Part shown: positions 8,058-17,384 of the stretch, piece after piece
Numbering within the stretch: position 1 is the first letter of the stretch
Layout of the letters: the number at the start of each line of letters is the position of its first letter
DNA from: an uncultured Verrucomicrobia subdivision 3 bacterium
GTDB lineage: Bacteria > Verrucomicrobiota > Verrucomicrobiia > Limisphaerales > UBA11358
NCBI GenBank assembly: GCA_903895255.1
Contig: CAITTG010000054.1
Span: 1 to 52,372, forward strand
DNA: 52,372 nt
Reading direction: 5' to 3'
Made by a program: the position numbers and the translations under genes
Notes under the pieces: generated by a model
What the model was told of the DNA's origin: nothing
Databases searched by the model: none
Seen by the model: only the letters and a program-made list of their open reading frames with translations

Positions 8058-8765
8058 TCACCAAAAGTTCCACGCCCCGCGCCACACCACCCAGACCCCC
8101 AGCAGGAAATTGGTGATGGCATGCGCCGTCATCGCATAACCCAGCCGGTTTTTGCGAATGACCAGCCACTGATACGCCGCGCCGCACAGAATCCCGGCGA
8201 TCCATTCATTATGCGACAGGCCAAAGACGCACGCCGTGGCGATGAAGGCCACCGGCGAAAACTGTTTGAACGGCACCGCCAGAAAATCCGGCTTCACAAT
8301 ATAACGGTATAAAAAGGAACGGTAAAACGCCTCCTCCAGCGGCGGCACCACCAGCGTGGAGCCCAGGATGCGCGTGATAATGAACAGCCACGCCAGCGCG
8401 GCATTGCCAGAAAATTGCACCAGCGGATCCCAGGGCACGCCTGGCTTCGCGGGAGTATGGGACAGGCCGAGTTTTACCCAGAGCGTGTCCTGGGTCGTCC
8501 AACTGCCGGAAATCCCCACCCACAAGGCAAAAACGCCAATGCCCACCACCACCGCCTCCCAGCTAAACGCCCAGCGAATCTCCAGCACATACGGCACCAT
8601 TTCCCAAATCAGCCAGATGCCGACCAGCGTCTTGGCGAAATAAAGCCAGTAGCGCGAAGCCTCGCCCCACTGGCCTTGGCCGCCGGTGAGCAGCAGGAAG
8701 AGGACAAAGGGCATCACCCGCGCCGCCGCCGGGGAGCCAGCAAAGAGTTTGTTCAAGAAGCGCAT
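8058..8765 (-). CDS. CPBP-family intramembrane metalloprotease
   Basis: This 235-residue membrane protein is a CPBP/CAAX-type (Abi) glutamic protease homologue. About seven hydrophobic segments are visible, and the three catalytic motifs are present: EEAFYRSFLYRYI (EExxxR, near residue 145), FGLSHNEW (conserved His, near 185) and HAITNFLLG (HxxxN, near 217). The sequence resembles the CAAX-protease-related subgroup found in exosortase-bearing bacteria, which would fit the TIGR04073 protein at 48.7 kb, but this sub-assignment is tentative. It is convergent with the TolC-like gene, nine bases apart, and lies downstream of hisC. The substrate is unknown. Confidence 0.82.
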   Translation of the reverse strand: MRFLNKLFAGSPAAARVMPFVLFLLLTGGQGQWGEASRYWLYFAKTLVGIWLIWEMVPYVLEIRWAFSWEAVVVGIGVFALWVGISGSWTTQDTLWVKLGLSHTPAKPGVPWDPLVQFSGNAALAWLFIITRILGSTLVVPPLEEAFYRSFLYRYIVKPDFLAVPFKQFSPVAFIATACVFGLSHNEWIAGILCGAAYQWLVIRKNRLGYAMTAHAITNFLLGVWVVWRGAWNFW

Positions 8766-8796
8766 AATGAATCGGCTGGATGATTTGACTTCCGCC

Positions 8797-9906
8797 TCAG
8801 CCCAGAATTTTCCGCACCGCTTTCACCAGCGCCGCCGCCTCGGCCGGCGTGCCGATGGTGATACGCAGGTAATCCCGGATGGCCGGCGCACTGAACCAGC
8901 GCACCAGAATTTTTTCGTCCCGCAGTTTTTGCAACCACGTCTCCGCCGGAAATTGCGGCGGTTGGGCGAGCAGGAAATTCGTCTGGCTGGGGAGCACGAT
9001 GAAGCCCAGTCCGGCCAGTTGCCGGCTGAGGAGTGCGCGCGTGGCGATGATGCGTTTAAAATTGGCGCGGTAATAGCCCAGGTCCTCCAAGGTGGCCGCC
9101 GCCGCGATCTGGCCGAGGCCATTCACATTGTAACTATCCCGGATTTTATGCAGCGCCCCGATCAGGTCGGCGTGCCCGATAAAATACCCCACCCGCTGAA
9201 AACACAGCGAGTACGCTTTGGAGAAGGTTCGCGAAACCAGCACGTGCGGATATTTCAGCGCCAGCGCCGCCGCGTTTTCCGCCGCAAAATCCACATACGC
9301 CTCATCCAGCACCACCACCCCGTTTTGCGCCTGGCACAATTTTTCCAGCGCGGCGGTGGCATAGCCATGACCGCTGGGCGCATTGGGCGTGGTCACCAGG
9401 CTCAAGGCCGCGTCAAAATTCCATTGCCGGCCTTTGTCCAACTCCGCCACCGTGGGCAGGCTGAAATCCGCCTTCAACGGCACCGCGCTCTTCGCCGCGC
9501 CATGGGTATCCGCCAGCACCGGATAAAGCGAATAGCTGGGGGTGAAGTACTGCACCACTTCCGCCGGCCGGGGGCGCAACGGCCGCCCGCTGGGCTCGAC
9601 GAAGCCCCGGATGGCCAGCGCGAGCAGTTCATCCGAACCGTTGCCCACGATAATATTCTCCGGCCGGCAGCCATGCAGCGCCGCCAGTTTTTCCCGCACG
9701 GCTTCCGCGGTGGGATTCGGATACAGGCGCAACCGCCCGTCCACCGCCGCCTTCACCGCCCGCAACACCTTCGGGGAGGGCGGGTAGGGATTCTCATTGG
9801 TGTTCAGCTTGACCAACCCCTTGATCTTGGGCTGTTCCCCGGGAACATAAGCGTGCAGTTTCTGCACGAGCGGGCGGATCAATTTGTTTCGACGACTGGC
9901 GATCAT
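8797..9906 (-). CDS. hisC: Histidinol-phosphate aminotransferase
   Basis: HisC is a PLP-dependent class II aminotransferase that converts imidazole-acetol phosphate to histidinol phosphate. The 369 residues contain LNTNENPYPPSP at the start, the GNGSDELL cofactor block, NAPSGHG, the DEAYVDF motif, and the PLP lysine in SRTFSKAYSLCFQRVGY. ATG at 9906 gives MIASRRNKLIRPLVQKLHAYVPGEQP, the normal HisC beginning; an upstream in-frame ATG at 9963 would add 19 unsupported residues. hisD lies upstream on the same strand, separated by a toxin-antitoxin cassette. Confidence 0.94.
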   Translation of the reverse strand: MIASRRNKLIRPLVQKLHAYVPGEQPKIKGLVKLNTNENPYPPSPKVLRAVKAAVDGRLRLYPNPTAEAVREKLAALHGCRPENIIVGNGSDELLALAIRGFVEPSGRPLRPRPAEVVQYFTPSYSLYPVLADTHGAAKSAVPLKADFSLPTVAELDKGRQWNFDAALSLVTTPNAPSGHGYATAALEKLCQAQNGVVVLDEAYVDFAAENAAALALKYPHVLVSRTFSKAYSLCFQRVGYFIGHADLIGALHKIRDSYNVNGLGQIAAAATLEDLGYYRANFKRIIATRALLSRQLAGLGFIVLPSQTNFLLAQPPQFPAETWLQKLRDEKILVRWFSAPAIRDYLRITIGTPAEAAALVKAVRKILG

Positions 9907-9964
9907 GTGCCTTGATTTTTCCGCAAAAACCGAGAAAAGTCGAACATCAAAAGCAGATCGCAAT

Positions 9965-10252
9965 TTAAAGCTGCCACCGATGATCCCGTTTCGAGTGCAA
10001 AAATCTAAAAACGATCACCTTTTCCCCCTCCACCCGGTAAAAAATTTTATAAGGAAACCGGCGGGTCAGCAGGCGACGGAAACCTCGGTAATAAAGGGCG
10101 GGACGTTCGGGATTTTTTTGAAGCCAATGAACGGCTTCCCCAAAGGCATCCACCAACTCATCTCCTAAACCCACCCGCTGTGATTCCTACCATGACTTGG
10201 CGGCCTGCAAATCTTCCGCGGCCCCGGGCCGGATGATTATTTGCCAGCTCAC
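9965..10252 (-). pseudogene. RelE/ParE-type toxin gene broken by an in-frame TAG
   Basis: The frame starting at GTG 10252 overlaps the antitoxin stop by four bases (GTGA), as in intact modules of this type. It encodes MSWQIIIRPGAAEDLQAAKSW, then TAG at 10189-10187, then ESQRVGLGDELVDAFGEAVH and on to FPYKIFYRVEGEKVIVFRFL, ending RDHRWQL at 9965. In RelE/ParE toxins of this group the residue after KSW is usually Tyr, so a single base change (TAT or TAC to TAG) explains the break. Read through, the protein would be 95 residues, normal for the family. A restart at GTG 10174 would give only the C-terminal 69 residues, without the first helix. The ribosome-dependent mRNase activity is probably lost. 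Confidence 0.82.
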
Positions 10253-10482
10253 ACCGGTTTGTTTTGGCGCAGACGGGCTTCCACTTCCGACCAACTGGAT
10301 CCAGCGCCAGGATTGTCCTGGAAGTTGGCCAATTCCCGGTCGAGCAAGGCCATTTCCGCGGCATCCGGCTGGCTGCCATTGGCCAGCTCACGGTCCTCCA
10401 ACTCACAAATGCGCTCGAAAATTTCCCGGCGGTCTGCGAGTTGCAATCTGGGCAATTCAGCAAGTATTTCTGCTTTGCTCAT
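10249..10482 (-). CDS. Addiction-module antitoxin (TIGR02574-like)
   Basis: The 77-residue product resembles the short 'addiction module component' antitoxins (TIGR02574/PF09720): MSKAEILAELPRLQLADRRE at the start, a negatively charged middle, and the C-terminal WSEVEARLRQ segment typical of these proteins. Such proteins neutralise the ParE/RelE toxin encoded directly after them. The gene overlaps the toxin start by four bases and lies 88 bases downstream of hisD. The frame is intact although the toxin carries a stop codon. Confidence 0.8.
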   Translation of the reverse strand: MSKAEILAELPRLQLADRREIFERICELEDRELANGSQPDAAEMALLDRELANFQDNPGAGSSWSEVEARLRQNKPV

Positions 10483-10570
10483 AAGGCAACTCTATTTCCA
10501 ATTGGAAAATATGGCAAGTAACGATAGCGAGGTGTTTGGCTGGGCCAAATTTTCGCACCGTCCAGCCCAG

Positions 10571-11860
10571 TTACCGACGAACCGCCGCCGACTGCCCATG
10601 CGCGGCCAACCCCTCCATCTCCGCGAATTTCTTCACGGCGGGCAGGGCTTTTTTCACCGCCGCCCGGCTGTACTCCACGATGCTGGTGCGCCTTTGGAAC
10701 TGGTCCACGGTGAGGCCGGCAAAAGAGGCGCCGGCCCCGCCCGTGGGCAGGGTGTGGCTGGGTCCGGCCACATAATCCCCCAGGACGGTGGGCGACCACG
10801 GCCCCAGGAAAATGGCCCCGGCCGTCAAAATTCCTTCCGACACCTTGCGCGGCGCGCGCGTCATAATCTCACAATGTTCCGGCGCCAGTTGATTCGCCAG
10901 TGCCACGCCGTCGGCAAGATTGGCCACTTGAATCAGGTAGCTGTTGTTATCCAGCGCTTTTTTGATGAAGTCGCGCCGGGGCAGCTTGGGCAGTTGCCGG
11001 GCGATTTCTTGTTCCACCGCCTTGATGAATTTTCCGGAGGTGGTCACCAGCCAGACCCGTTCATGACCGGAGCCGTGCTCGGCCTGGGCCAGCAGATCGG
11101 CGGCGGCGAACTTGGGATTGGCCGTGTCATCGGCCAGCACCAGCACCTCGCTGGGGCCGGGCAGCAAATCAATCGCCACATGGCCCACCAGCAACCGTTT
11201 GGCCGTGACCACGTAGGCGTTGCCCGGGCCGAAGATTTTGGCCACCCGCTTGATGGTGCTGGTGCCGTAGGCCATGGCGGCGATGGCCTGCGCGCCGCCC
11301 ACCCGGTAAATCTCCGTCGCCCCCGCCGCGCGCGCCGCAAACAGCAGCGCGGGATTGATGCTGCCATCCTCGCCGCAGGGGGTGCACACCACAATTTCCC
11401 GGCAGCCGGCGACCTTGGCCAGGGTGATGGTCATCAGCGCGGTGGACACCAGCGGGGCCGTGCCGCCCGGGATATACACGCCCACGCGTTGAAAGGCGTC
11501 AAACTTTTCGCCCACCAGCCCGCCATGGGAGTTTTTGGTCTGCCAGTTGCGGCGCTTCGATTTGCGGGCAAAGGTGGCAATGTTTTTTTCCGCCTCCGTC
11601 ACCGCGGCCCGCAGGGATTCATCGGCCTTGACGGATGCCGCCAGCATTTCCGCCCGGGTAATGGCGAGTTGGTCGGCCACCAGCGCGGCCCCGTCAAATT
11701 TTTCCGTGTATTCCAGCACCGCCGCGTCGCCCCGCACGAACACCTCGTGCAAAATGGCCCGCGTGCTCGCTTCGATGCCCGCATCGAAGAGGCTGGATGC
11801 GGACGTGACCTCGCCCAGGCGTTTGGAAAAGTTGGCATCGGTGCAACGGATGATCTTCAT
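10571..11860 (-). CDS. hisD: Histidinol dehydrogenase
   Basis: HisD is a Zn-dependent, NAD-linked enzyme that oxidises histidinol to histidine in two steps. In the 429 residues the zinc ligands can be placed: Gln and His in AQAEHG, Asp in [16 protein letters not shown], and the C-terminal His in GLAAHGQS. The [20 protein letters not shown] and [13 protein letters not shown] blocks are also typical. ATG at 11860 gives [15 protein letters not shown]; longer in-frame sequence upstream overlaps the ABC exporter gene and is rejected. hisC follows on the same strand beyond the toxin-antitoxin cassette; other his genes are not in the window. Confidence 0.95.
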   Translation of the reverse strand: MKIIRCTDANFSKRLGEVTSASSLFDAGIEASTRAILHEVFVRGDAAVLEYTEKFDGAALVADQLAITRAEMLAASVKADESLRAAVTEAEKNIATFARKSKRRNWQTKNSHGGLVGEKFDAFQRVGVYIPGGTAPLVSTALMTITLAKVAGCREIVVCTPCGEDGSINPALLFAARAAGATEIYRVGGAQAIAAMAYGTSTIKRVAKIFGPGNAYVVTAKRLLVGHVAIDLLPGPSEVLVLADDTANPKFAAADLLAQAEHGSGHERVWLVTTSGKFIKAVEQEIARQLPKLPRRDFIKKALDNNSYLIQVANLADGVALANQLAPEHCEIMTRAPRKVSEGILTAGAIFLGPWSPTVLGDYVAGPSHTLPTGGAGASFAGLTVDQFQRRTSIVEYSRAAVKKALPAVKKFAEMEGLAAHGQSAAVRR

Positions 11861-11913
11861 GGCCGCAGGGTAGAATAAAGGCGGGACAAAGTCAAAACGC
11901 GGGGCGGGCAGGG

Positions 11914-13803
11914 TCAGTCCCGGAATTGGAGATCGTACAGCTTTTTGTAAATGCCGCTTTGGCTGAGGAGTTCGAAGTGCGTCCCGGTCTCCACGATGCG
12001 GCCCTGGTCCAGCACCACGATCAAATCCGCGTGCATGATGGTGGAGAGCCGGTGGGCAATGCAAATGGTCGTGCGGGCCTTCATCAATTCATCCAGCGCC
12101 GCCTGCACCGCCCGTTCGGATTCCGTGTCCAGCGCGCTGGTCGCCTCATCCAGCACCAAAATGGGCACATCCTTCAGCACCGCGCGGGCGATGGCCAGGC
12201 GCTGCCGCTGGCCGCCGGAGAGGGACACGCCTTTTTCGCCAATCACCGTGTCAAACCCCTGCGGTTTTTCACTGATGAATTCATACGCATGCGCGTGCCG
12301 GGCGGCGGCGATGATGTCCTCGTTGCTGGCGCCCAGCCGGCCCAGTTCGATGTTCCGGCGAATGGTGTCATTAAACAAAATGTTTTCCTGCGCCACCACG
12401 GCGATGTGACTGCGCAAATCACGGGTCGTCACATCCCGGATATCCACGCCGCCGATGCGGATGCTTCCCCGCGTGGGGTCGTAAAACCGCAGCAACAGGT
12501 TGGCCAGGGTGGTTTTGCCCGAGCCGCTCGCGCCCACCAAAGCCACCAACTGGCCCGGCTTGACCGTCAGATTGATGTTCCGGAGCACGGGCTTGTCGCC
12601 GTAATTAAAATCCACGTTGGTGAATTCGATGGTTTCGTTGGTGCTGTGCAGCATTTTGGGCTGGGCGGGTTCCGGCACGGAATTCTCCGTCGCGAGCAAC
12701 TCAAACACCCGCTCGCTGGCGGCGCGCGCCTGGTGGATTTGGTTGTGCAGCCGGGTAAACGCCTTGATGGGCGGGTAGATCATGACGATCCCGAAGATGA
12801 AGGTGAACAAACCGCTTTGCGAGGGTCGCAGGGCTGGCGGCAAATGCAAAATGTAGAGAAATACCAGGGCAATTCCCACCGCGCCGAACAGTTCCATGAG
12901 CTGGCTGGGAATCTCATTGGCGCGCACCACCCGCATCAACTGGCTGACATAGCGGCTGGTGGTGGACCGGAACTGCTCGCTGACGGTTTCCTCCAAATTG
13001 TAGGCCTTGATCACGCGGGTGCCGGTGAAGGACTCATGCATGAGATTCGTCAGTTCCGCGTTGTACTCCTGCACCGCCCGCGCCGATTTGCGCACCTTCC
13101 GCCCAAAGATAATAATGGGCACAATGCACACCGGAAACACGATCACCGAAATAATGGTCAGCGCCGGTTGCACGGCCAGTTGATAAATGATGATGCTCAC
13201 GATGGTCACCGGGTCCTTGATCATGGAGGCAAACGAACTGCCGATGATGCCATACAGCACCTGGGTGTCGTTCGTAATCCGGGCGATCAGGTCGCCGGTG
13301 CTGTTTTTGTTAAAAAACCCCAGCGAGAGGTTTTGCAAATGGCTGAATAATTTGGTGCGTATGTCGGCAATGGCATGCATCGCCGACCAGTTCGCCAGGT
13401 AAATGCTGGTATAGGCCAGGGCCACCCGGAGGAACATCACGGACGGAATGGCCCCGATCACCAGCACCCAGCCAAAGGCGGATGTGGGTGCGTGGATTTC
13501 GGGAAGTATGCCGGAGAGCCAGTGGGTAAAAGGATGAATCCAGGCCGGCGCATGTTCCAGTTTTTCATGAAAATCGGTGGCATTTTTGAAAATCAAATCC
13601 ATCACCACCTGGGCCACGCCCAGCAAAATGCCATTGCTCATCCCGTAAAGCACCCCGCAGAGCAGGCTCAGGTAGAAGCGCCCGCGATACGGATGGACGA
13701 AGCCCCAGATCTGGCGTAAAAAATAAATCACAATACCGCAAATTATGCGCGCAACCGCAGGCCGCGCGAGCACTTTCTTTGCCCCGCCGTCCCGGATTTC
13801 CAT
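11914..13803 (-). CDS. MsbA-like ABC exporter (fused permease-ATPase)
   Basis: This 629-residue half-transporter has an N-terminal type IV ABC exporter membrane domain (about residues 30-360, six membrane segments) and a C-terminal ATPase. The ATPase shows Walker A GASGSGKT, Q-loop VAQENILF, signature LSGGQRQRLAIARA, Walker B ILVLDEATSALD and the His switch CIAHRLSTI. It is closest in architecture to MsbA, the homodimeric flippase of lipid A and core. Its place right before the glycosyltransferase cluster supports a role in exporting lipid-linked glycan or LPS, though multidrug export cannot be excluded. It is divergent from the first GT2 gene. The N-terminal 20 residues are polar and may not be translated; ATG at 13803 is simply the longest start. 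Confidence 0.88.
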   Translation of the reverse strand: MEIRDGGAKKVLARPAVARIICGIVIYFLRQIWGFVHPYRGRFYLSLLCGVLYGMSNGILLGVAQVVMDLIFKNATDFHEKLEHAPAWIHPFTHWLSGILPEIHAPTSAFGWVLVIGAIPSVMFLRVALAYTSIYLANWSAMHAIADIRTKLFSHLQNLSLGFFNKNSTGDLIARITNDTQVLYGIIGSSFASMIKDPVTIVSIIIYQLAVQPALTIISVIVFPVCIVPIIIFGRKVRKSARAVQEYNAELTNLMHESFTGTRVIKAYNLEETVSEQFRSTTSRYVSQLMRVVRANEIPSQLMELFGAVGIALVFLYILHLPPALRPSQSGLFTFIFGIVMIYPPIKAFTRLHNQIHQARAASERVFELLATENSVPEPAQPKMLHSTNETIEFTNVDFNYGDKPVLRNINLTVKPGQLVALVGASGSGKTTLANLLLRFYDPTRGSIRIGGVDIRDVTTRDLRSHIAVVAQENILFNDTIRRNIELGRLGASNEDIIAAARHAHAYEFISEKPQGFDTVIGEKGVSLSGGQRQRLAIARAVLKDVPILVLDEATSALDTESERAVQAALDELMKARTTICIAHRLSTIMHADLIVVLDQGRIVETGTHFELLSQSGIYKKLYDLQFRD

Positions 13804-13851
13804 TGAAGTGTCACCCCAATAAACCTAAATTGCCCCCCACATTACCTGGTC

Positions 13852-14727
13852 ATGGATATCAGCGTTGTCATCGTCACCTACAATTCGGCCGGGCAAATCG
13901 AAAACTGCCTGGCTTCGATCTTCCTGCAGACGGGGGTGGTCTTTGAGGTGATTGTGGTGGACAACCTCAGCCAGGATGATTCCTTGGCGCGCGCCCGGCA
14001 GTTCCCGCTGGCCCGGGTCATTGCCAGCCCGGAAAACCTCGGGTTTGGCCGGGGTTGCAACCTGGGCTTTGCCGCCAGCACCGGGCGGTATGTCTATTTG
14101 CTCAACCCGGACACCCGGCTCACCGATGCCCGCGCCCTCGCCGGAGTCTGCTCGGCCATGGATGCCCATCCCGCCTGGGGCATGGCTGCCACCCGCGTGC
14201 GGTCGGCCGATGGCCACCACGAGAGCGAGCCCGCCACCGAATACCCCGGTCAGCGCCATGTGCAACATGAATTCGACCGGCTGCCGGGCCGGATCGCCTG
14301 GGTTTTGGGCGCGAGCATGGTTGTCCGCCGCGCGCTTTACGCGCAACTCGGCGGCTTTGATCCGGACTTTTTTCTCTACAGCGAGGAAACGGATTTTTGC
14401 CTGCGCTTGCGTCAGGCCGGGCATGAGATTGGCCAGATTTTGGACGTGACCGTTGAGCACGTGGGCGGGGCCAGTGAAGACCCCCGTGATCCCTACCAGA
14501 CCTCCGCCCGCAAACTGCGGGGGCTTATTTTGTTTCGCCAGAAGCATTACCGCCCCGCCGATTGCATCCTGCTGGCCAAGCGCGATGTGCGCCGGGCCCG
14601 CTTCCGCGCCGCTTGGAACGGTCTGCTGGCCAGCGTGCAGCCCGCCCGCTCCCCGGCTTGGTTCAAAAGCCGCAATTACCGGGCCATCCTGGAGGTTTCG
14701 CGCGAATACCTGCGCGCCTCAACCTAG
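13852..14727 (+). CDS. GT2 glycosyltransferase, rhamnosyltransferase-like
   Basis: The 291-residue protein is a GT-A fold family 2 glycosyltransferase. It begins DISVVIVTYNSAGQIENCL, has the nucleotide-sugar Asp in VIVVDNLSQDDS, the NLGFGRGCNLGF block, the metal-binding region LLNPDTRL, and the acceptor/catalytic region GGFDPDFFLYSEETDFCLRL. This arrangement is that of WbbL/rhamnosyltransferase-like enzymes that extend O-antigen or cell-wall glycans on the cytoplasmic face of the inner membrane. Sugar specificity cannot be read from sequence. It is convergent with and overlaps the FkbM methyltransferase gene by nine bases. Confidence 0.9.
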   Translation: MDISVVIVTYNSAGQIENCLASIFLQTGVVFEVIVVDNLSQDDSLARARQFPLARVIASPENLGFGRGCNLGFAASTGRYVYLLNPDTRLTDARALAGVCSAMDAHPAWGMAATRVRSADGHHESEPATEYPGQRHVQHEFDRLPGRIAWVLGASMVVRRALYAQLGGFDPDFFLYSEETDFCLRLRQAGHEIGQILDVTVEHVGGASEDPRDPYQTSARKLRGLILFRQKHYRPADCILLAKRDVRRARFRAAWNGLLASVQPARSPAWFKSRNYRAILEVSREYLRAST

Positions 14728-15432
14728 CCTGCCCGCGTTTGCCGCCGCTCCGGCAACCGGCAGGTAAAACCGGGTGATCTTGGCGGTGATGACCGGTTGA
14801 TAGCCCTGTTGCGCCAGAAAGCCGCAGATCGGGCTTTGGCCTTCCGGCAGGGTATCCTCCACGGCCACCAAACGGGGCCGGAATTTGCTCCAATCATTGG
14901 AACGAAGCACGGATAAATCATGCCCCTCCGCGTCCACGGTTAAAAAATCAATCGTCTGCCCCTGCGGCAAATGATCCCCCAGGATGCTGGCCAGCCGGCG
15001 GCATTGCACTTGAATGCTGGCGACCGGCTGTTTAGTGGAAGCCGTCAAGGGCACGCTGCCCTTTAAATGGCTGGTTTCCCCCGCACCCATCACCTCGAAC
15101 GTCCGCTCGCCTTCGGCTTCGCTCACCGCGCAGTTCAGCAGTCGGTCCTCGGGCCGGCGCCGTTGATACAGCCGGCCCAGGTGCGGGGCGGGATCCACCA
15201 CAATACCCCGCCAGCCCTTGCGATAGAACAGATACGTGTTGGAAATGGAAACCGGATGAAAAGCGCCGACATCAACGTAAAACCCCCGGGTTTCCGGCAG
15301 CAGGGCCTCGGCGATGAGATCCTCCCCATGCTGGGCATAAGAGAATCGCAGCCGTTTCCACTCGGACTGGGTCACGGCGCACTCGCGTTGCGACAAGGTG
15401 GCCAGCAAATATCTTCGCAGACTGAATGCCAT
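14719..15432 (-). CDS. FkbM-family SAM-dependent methyltransferase
   Basis: The 237-residue protein belongs to the FkbM methyltransferase family, which O-methylates sugars or polyketides and is common in glycan clusters. YAQHGEDLIAEALL leads into the SAM-binding motif FYVDVGAFHPVSISNT (about residues 50-66). The second strand GWRGIVVDPAPH and the catalytic-side block IDFLTVDAEGHDLSVL (about 160-175) follow. It is transcribed against the rest of the cluster and its last nine bases overlap the end of the GT2 gene. A second FkbM gene, only distantly similar, lies at 16605. Confidence 0.87.
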   Translation of the reverse strand: MAFSLRRYLLATLSQRECAVTQSEWKRLRFSYAQHGEDLIAEALLPETRGFYVDVGAFHPVSISNTYLFYRKGWRGIVVDPAPHLGRLYQRRRPEDRLLNCAVSEAEGERTFEVMGAGETSHLKGSVPLTASTKQPVASIQVQCRRLASILGDHLPQGQTIDFLTVDAEGHDLSVLRSNDWSKFRPRLVAVEDTLPEGQSPICGFLAQQGYQPVITAKITRFYLPVAGAAANAGRLG

Positions 15433-15606
15433 GAAACCAGTATGCGGGGCCCAAACGGCGTGTCAACCAAGGGGCTTTTGCCGCCTCGCGGTTGCCGGCT
15501 CATTCACCTTGACTTCCCCGGGCAAAAAGGTCACTTTTTAACCACAAAATGCAGTCTTGAATGCATCGGGAAATCCGCTGGTTTCCCCCGACCCCATTGG
15601 CCATAC

Positions 15607-16596
15607 ATGAGAAAAATCCGCATTGATTTCTGCGACTTCGGCCCGAACACCAGCAAGACGGATATTTACCTCTATAAGTTGTTGCAGCAGCGCTTTGATT
15701 TGGAACTGTGTGACCAGCCCGACTTCCTTGTCTATTGCTGCAGCCCCGGCCACACCCATCGCCTGCATTCCTGCGTAAAGATTTTTTACTCCGGTGAATC
15801 CGACCAGCCTGATTATCGCCAGTGCGATTATTCCCTGGGCTCCATCAAAGTGGCCGACCCCCGGCATTTGCAATTTCCCCATTACCTCCATGGTTGTGAC
15901 CCGGCGGCCATTATCCGCCACGAGTCCGAGGATCCCCGCCAAATCCTGGCGGCCAAAACCAAGTTTTGCAGCTTTGTGGTCAGCGGTTATAGTCCACGTA
16001 AAAATGGCAACCGCGTCGAATTTTTCCAAAAACTGGCCCGTTACAAGCGCGTGGAAAGCGGCGGACGCAAATTTAACAACATCGGCGGCCCCATTCCCCC
16101 GGGGTCGCCCGCCAAGCTGGATTTCATCCGCCCCTGCAAGTTTAACATCGCTTATGAAAACCGGGCCCTCGCCGGCTACACCACCGAGAAAATTTTTGAA
16201 CCAATGATGGTGCGCTCGGTGCCCATCTATTGGGGCGACCCGGAGATTAACGATCATTTTAATCCCCGCAGCTTCCTGAATCGCGCGGATTTCCCCAGCG
16301 ATGAGGCGCTCATTGCCCGGATTATCGAGCTGGACCAGGATGACGAAAAATATCTGGAGTATCTCCGGCAGCCTTACTTTTACCACAACACGCCCAACGC
16401 TTTTTTCAACCCCGCGCGGACCCTGGATTTTTTTGAAAAAATCTTCACCCAAAAAATCACCCCCGTGGCCCAGGCGCGCCGCGCCTCCTTTTTCCCTGGC
16501 AAACTCTTTGGCCGCTGGCAACTGGTGAAACGCCATCACTGGCACCCCCTTAACCCGCCCACCTGGCAATCCTCCTCCCACCCGCCGTCTAAATAA
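15607..16596 (+). CDS. GT10 fucosyltransferase-like protein, copy 1
   Basis: The 329-residue product is a GT10-type glycosyltransferase, the family of alpha-1,3/1,4-fucosyltransferases that use GDP-fucose. The donor-site region is clear: FNIAYENRALAGYTTEKIFE, then SVPIYWGDPEI, matching the GT10 'YEN..C.DY.TEKL......VP...G'. ATG at 15607 gives MRKIRIDFCDFGPN, the same start as the paralogue at 18421; longer in-frame sequence back to 15067 overlaps the FkbM gene and is rejected. The C-terminus is basic and aromatic (FGRWQLVKRHHWHP), as in peripheral membrane GTs. It heads a plus-strand operon with FkbM, GT4-like and a second GT10 gene. Confidence 0.87.
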   Translation: MRKIRIDFCDFGPNTSKTDIYLYKLLQQRFDLELCDQPDFLVYCCSPGHTHRLHSCVKIFYSGESDQPDYRQCDYSLGSIKVADPRHLQFPHYLHGCDPAAIIRHESEDPRQILAAKTKFCSFVVSGYSPRKNGNRVEFFQKLARYKRVESGGRKFNNIGGPIPPGSPAKLDFIRPCKFNIAYENRALAGYTTEKIFEPMMVRSVPIYWGDPEINDHFNPRSFLNRADFPSDEALIARIIELDQDDEKYLEYLRQPYFYHNTPNAFFNPARTLDFFEKIFTQKITPVAQARRASFFPGKLFGRWQLVKRHHWHPLNPPTWQSSSHPPSK

Positions 16597-16604
16597 ACCG
16601 CCGC

Positions 16605-17384
16605 ATGAATCTACTGCCGATTGACATCCTGGAAATTAACCAGCCCCTGGAAAAGAAAACCCTCGCGCTGCTGCGCGGTGACGCCAGCACCTTCATGATC
16701 CGGCGCGACGGCGGTTACGAAAAACATTTCCTCGCCCTGGTCAAAAAACTGGTGAAGGAAAAGGATTATGTGGTCGATATGGGGGCCAACCTCGGCTACC
16801 ACACCCTTACTCTCGCTCAACAAGTGGGCAATCAGGGACGGGTGTATGCCTTTGAACCGCAGCGCATCACCTTCCAACAGCTAAACTGCAATGTCTTTTT
16901 AAACAAGTTGGACAACGTCTACACCTATAACGCCGCCTTGGGCGAAACGGACGGCTTTGCCTACATTGAGCAGGTGGATTATTACAAGGAGGTGCCCGGC
17001 TCCTTTGGCACCAACATCGGCAACACCTCGCTGAGTCTGGCGGCCACCGGGGATAAAATCCCCCGGATCGCGCTTGATTCCCTGAATTTGCCGAAGTTGA
17101 ATTTTGTTAAAATTGACATTCAAGGCTGCGAACTGCTGGCGTTGACCGGGGCCAAAAACACCCTGCTCAAACACAAGCCCGTCCTCTTTGTGGAAATTGA
17201 GGAGCACCACCTGGTTAAATTCAAAACCACCCCCAAAATGCTGATTAAATTTATCAAGCAGTTGGGGTACCAGATGTTCCAAATCAAGAACGAATATCCC
17301 GTGGATCATCTGTGCCTGCCCGAGGGTCATCCGCCGGTTGACTTTGGCTATGAACTGGTGGAAACCAAGGTGCCCTGGTTTTGA
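16605..17384 (+). CDS. FkbM-family SAM-dependent methyltransferase
   Basis: A 259-residue FkbM-type methyltransferase, eight bases after the GT10 gene. The SAM motif is DYVVDMGANLGYHTLTLAQQ (about residues 54-73). The second motif RVYAFEPQRITFQQLNCN and the post-motif LNFVKIDIQGCELLALTGA (about 164-182) match the family. It should methylate a hydroxyl of a sugar residue transferred by the neighbouring enzymes. It is distinct from the minus-strand FkbM at 14719, which lacks the NLGYHT wording. Its TGA is immediately followed by the ATG of the next gene, so translation is probably coupled. Confidence 0.9.
   Translation: MNLLPIDILEINQPLEKKTLALLRGDASTFMIRRDGGYEKHFLALVKKLVKEKDYVVDMGANLGYHTLTLAQQVGNQGRVYAFEPQRITFQQLNCNVFLNKLDNVYTYNAALGETDGFAYIEQVDYYKEVPGSFGTNIGNTSLSLAATGDKIPRIALDSLNLPKLNFVKIDIQGCELLALTGAKNTLLKHKPVLFVEIEEHHLVKFKTTPKMLIKFIKQLGYQMFQIKNEYPVDHLCLPEGHPPVDFGYELVETKVPWF

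Noticed and set aside
10241..11878. Long plus-strand open frame opposite hisD
   Set aside because: It is a GC-rich antisense shadow rich in Arg, Gly, His and Gln with no family resemblance, while the opposite strand encodes a full-length HisD with conserved zinc ligands.
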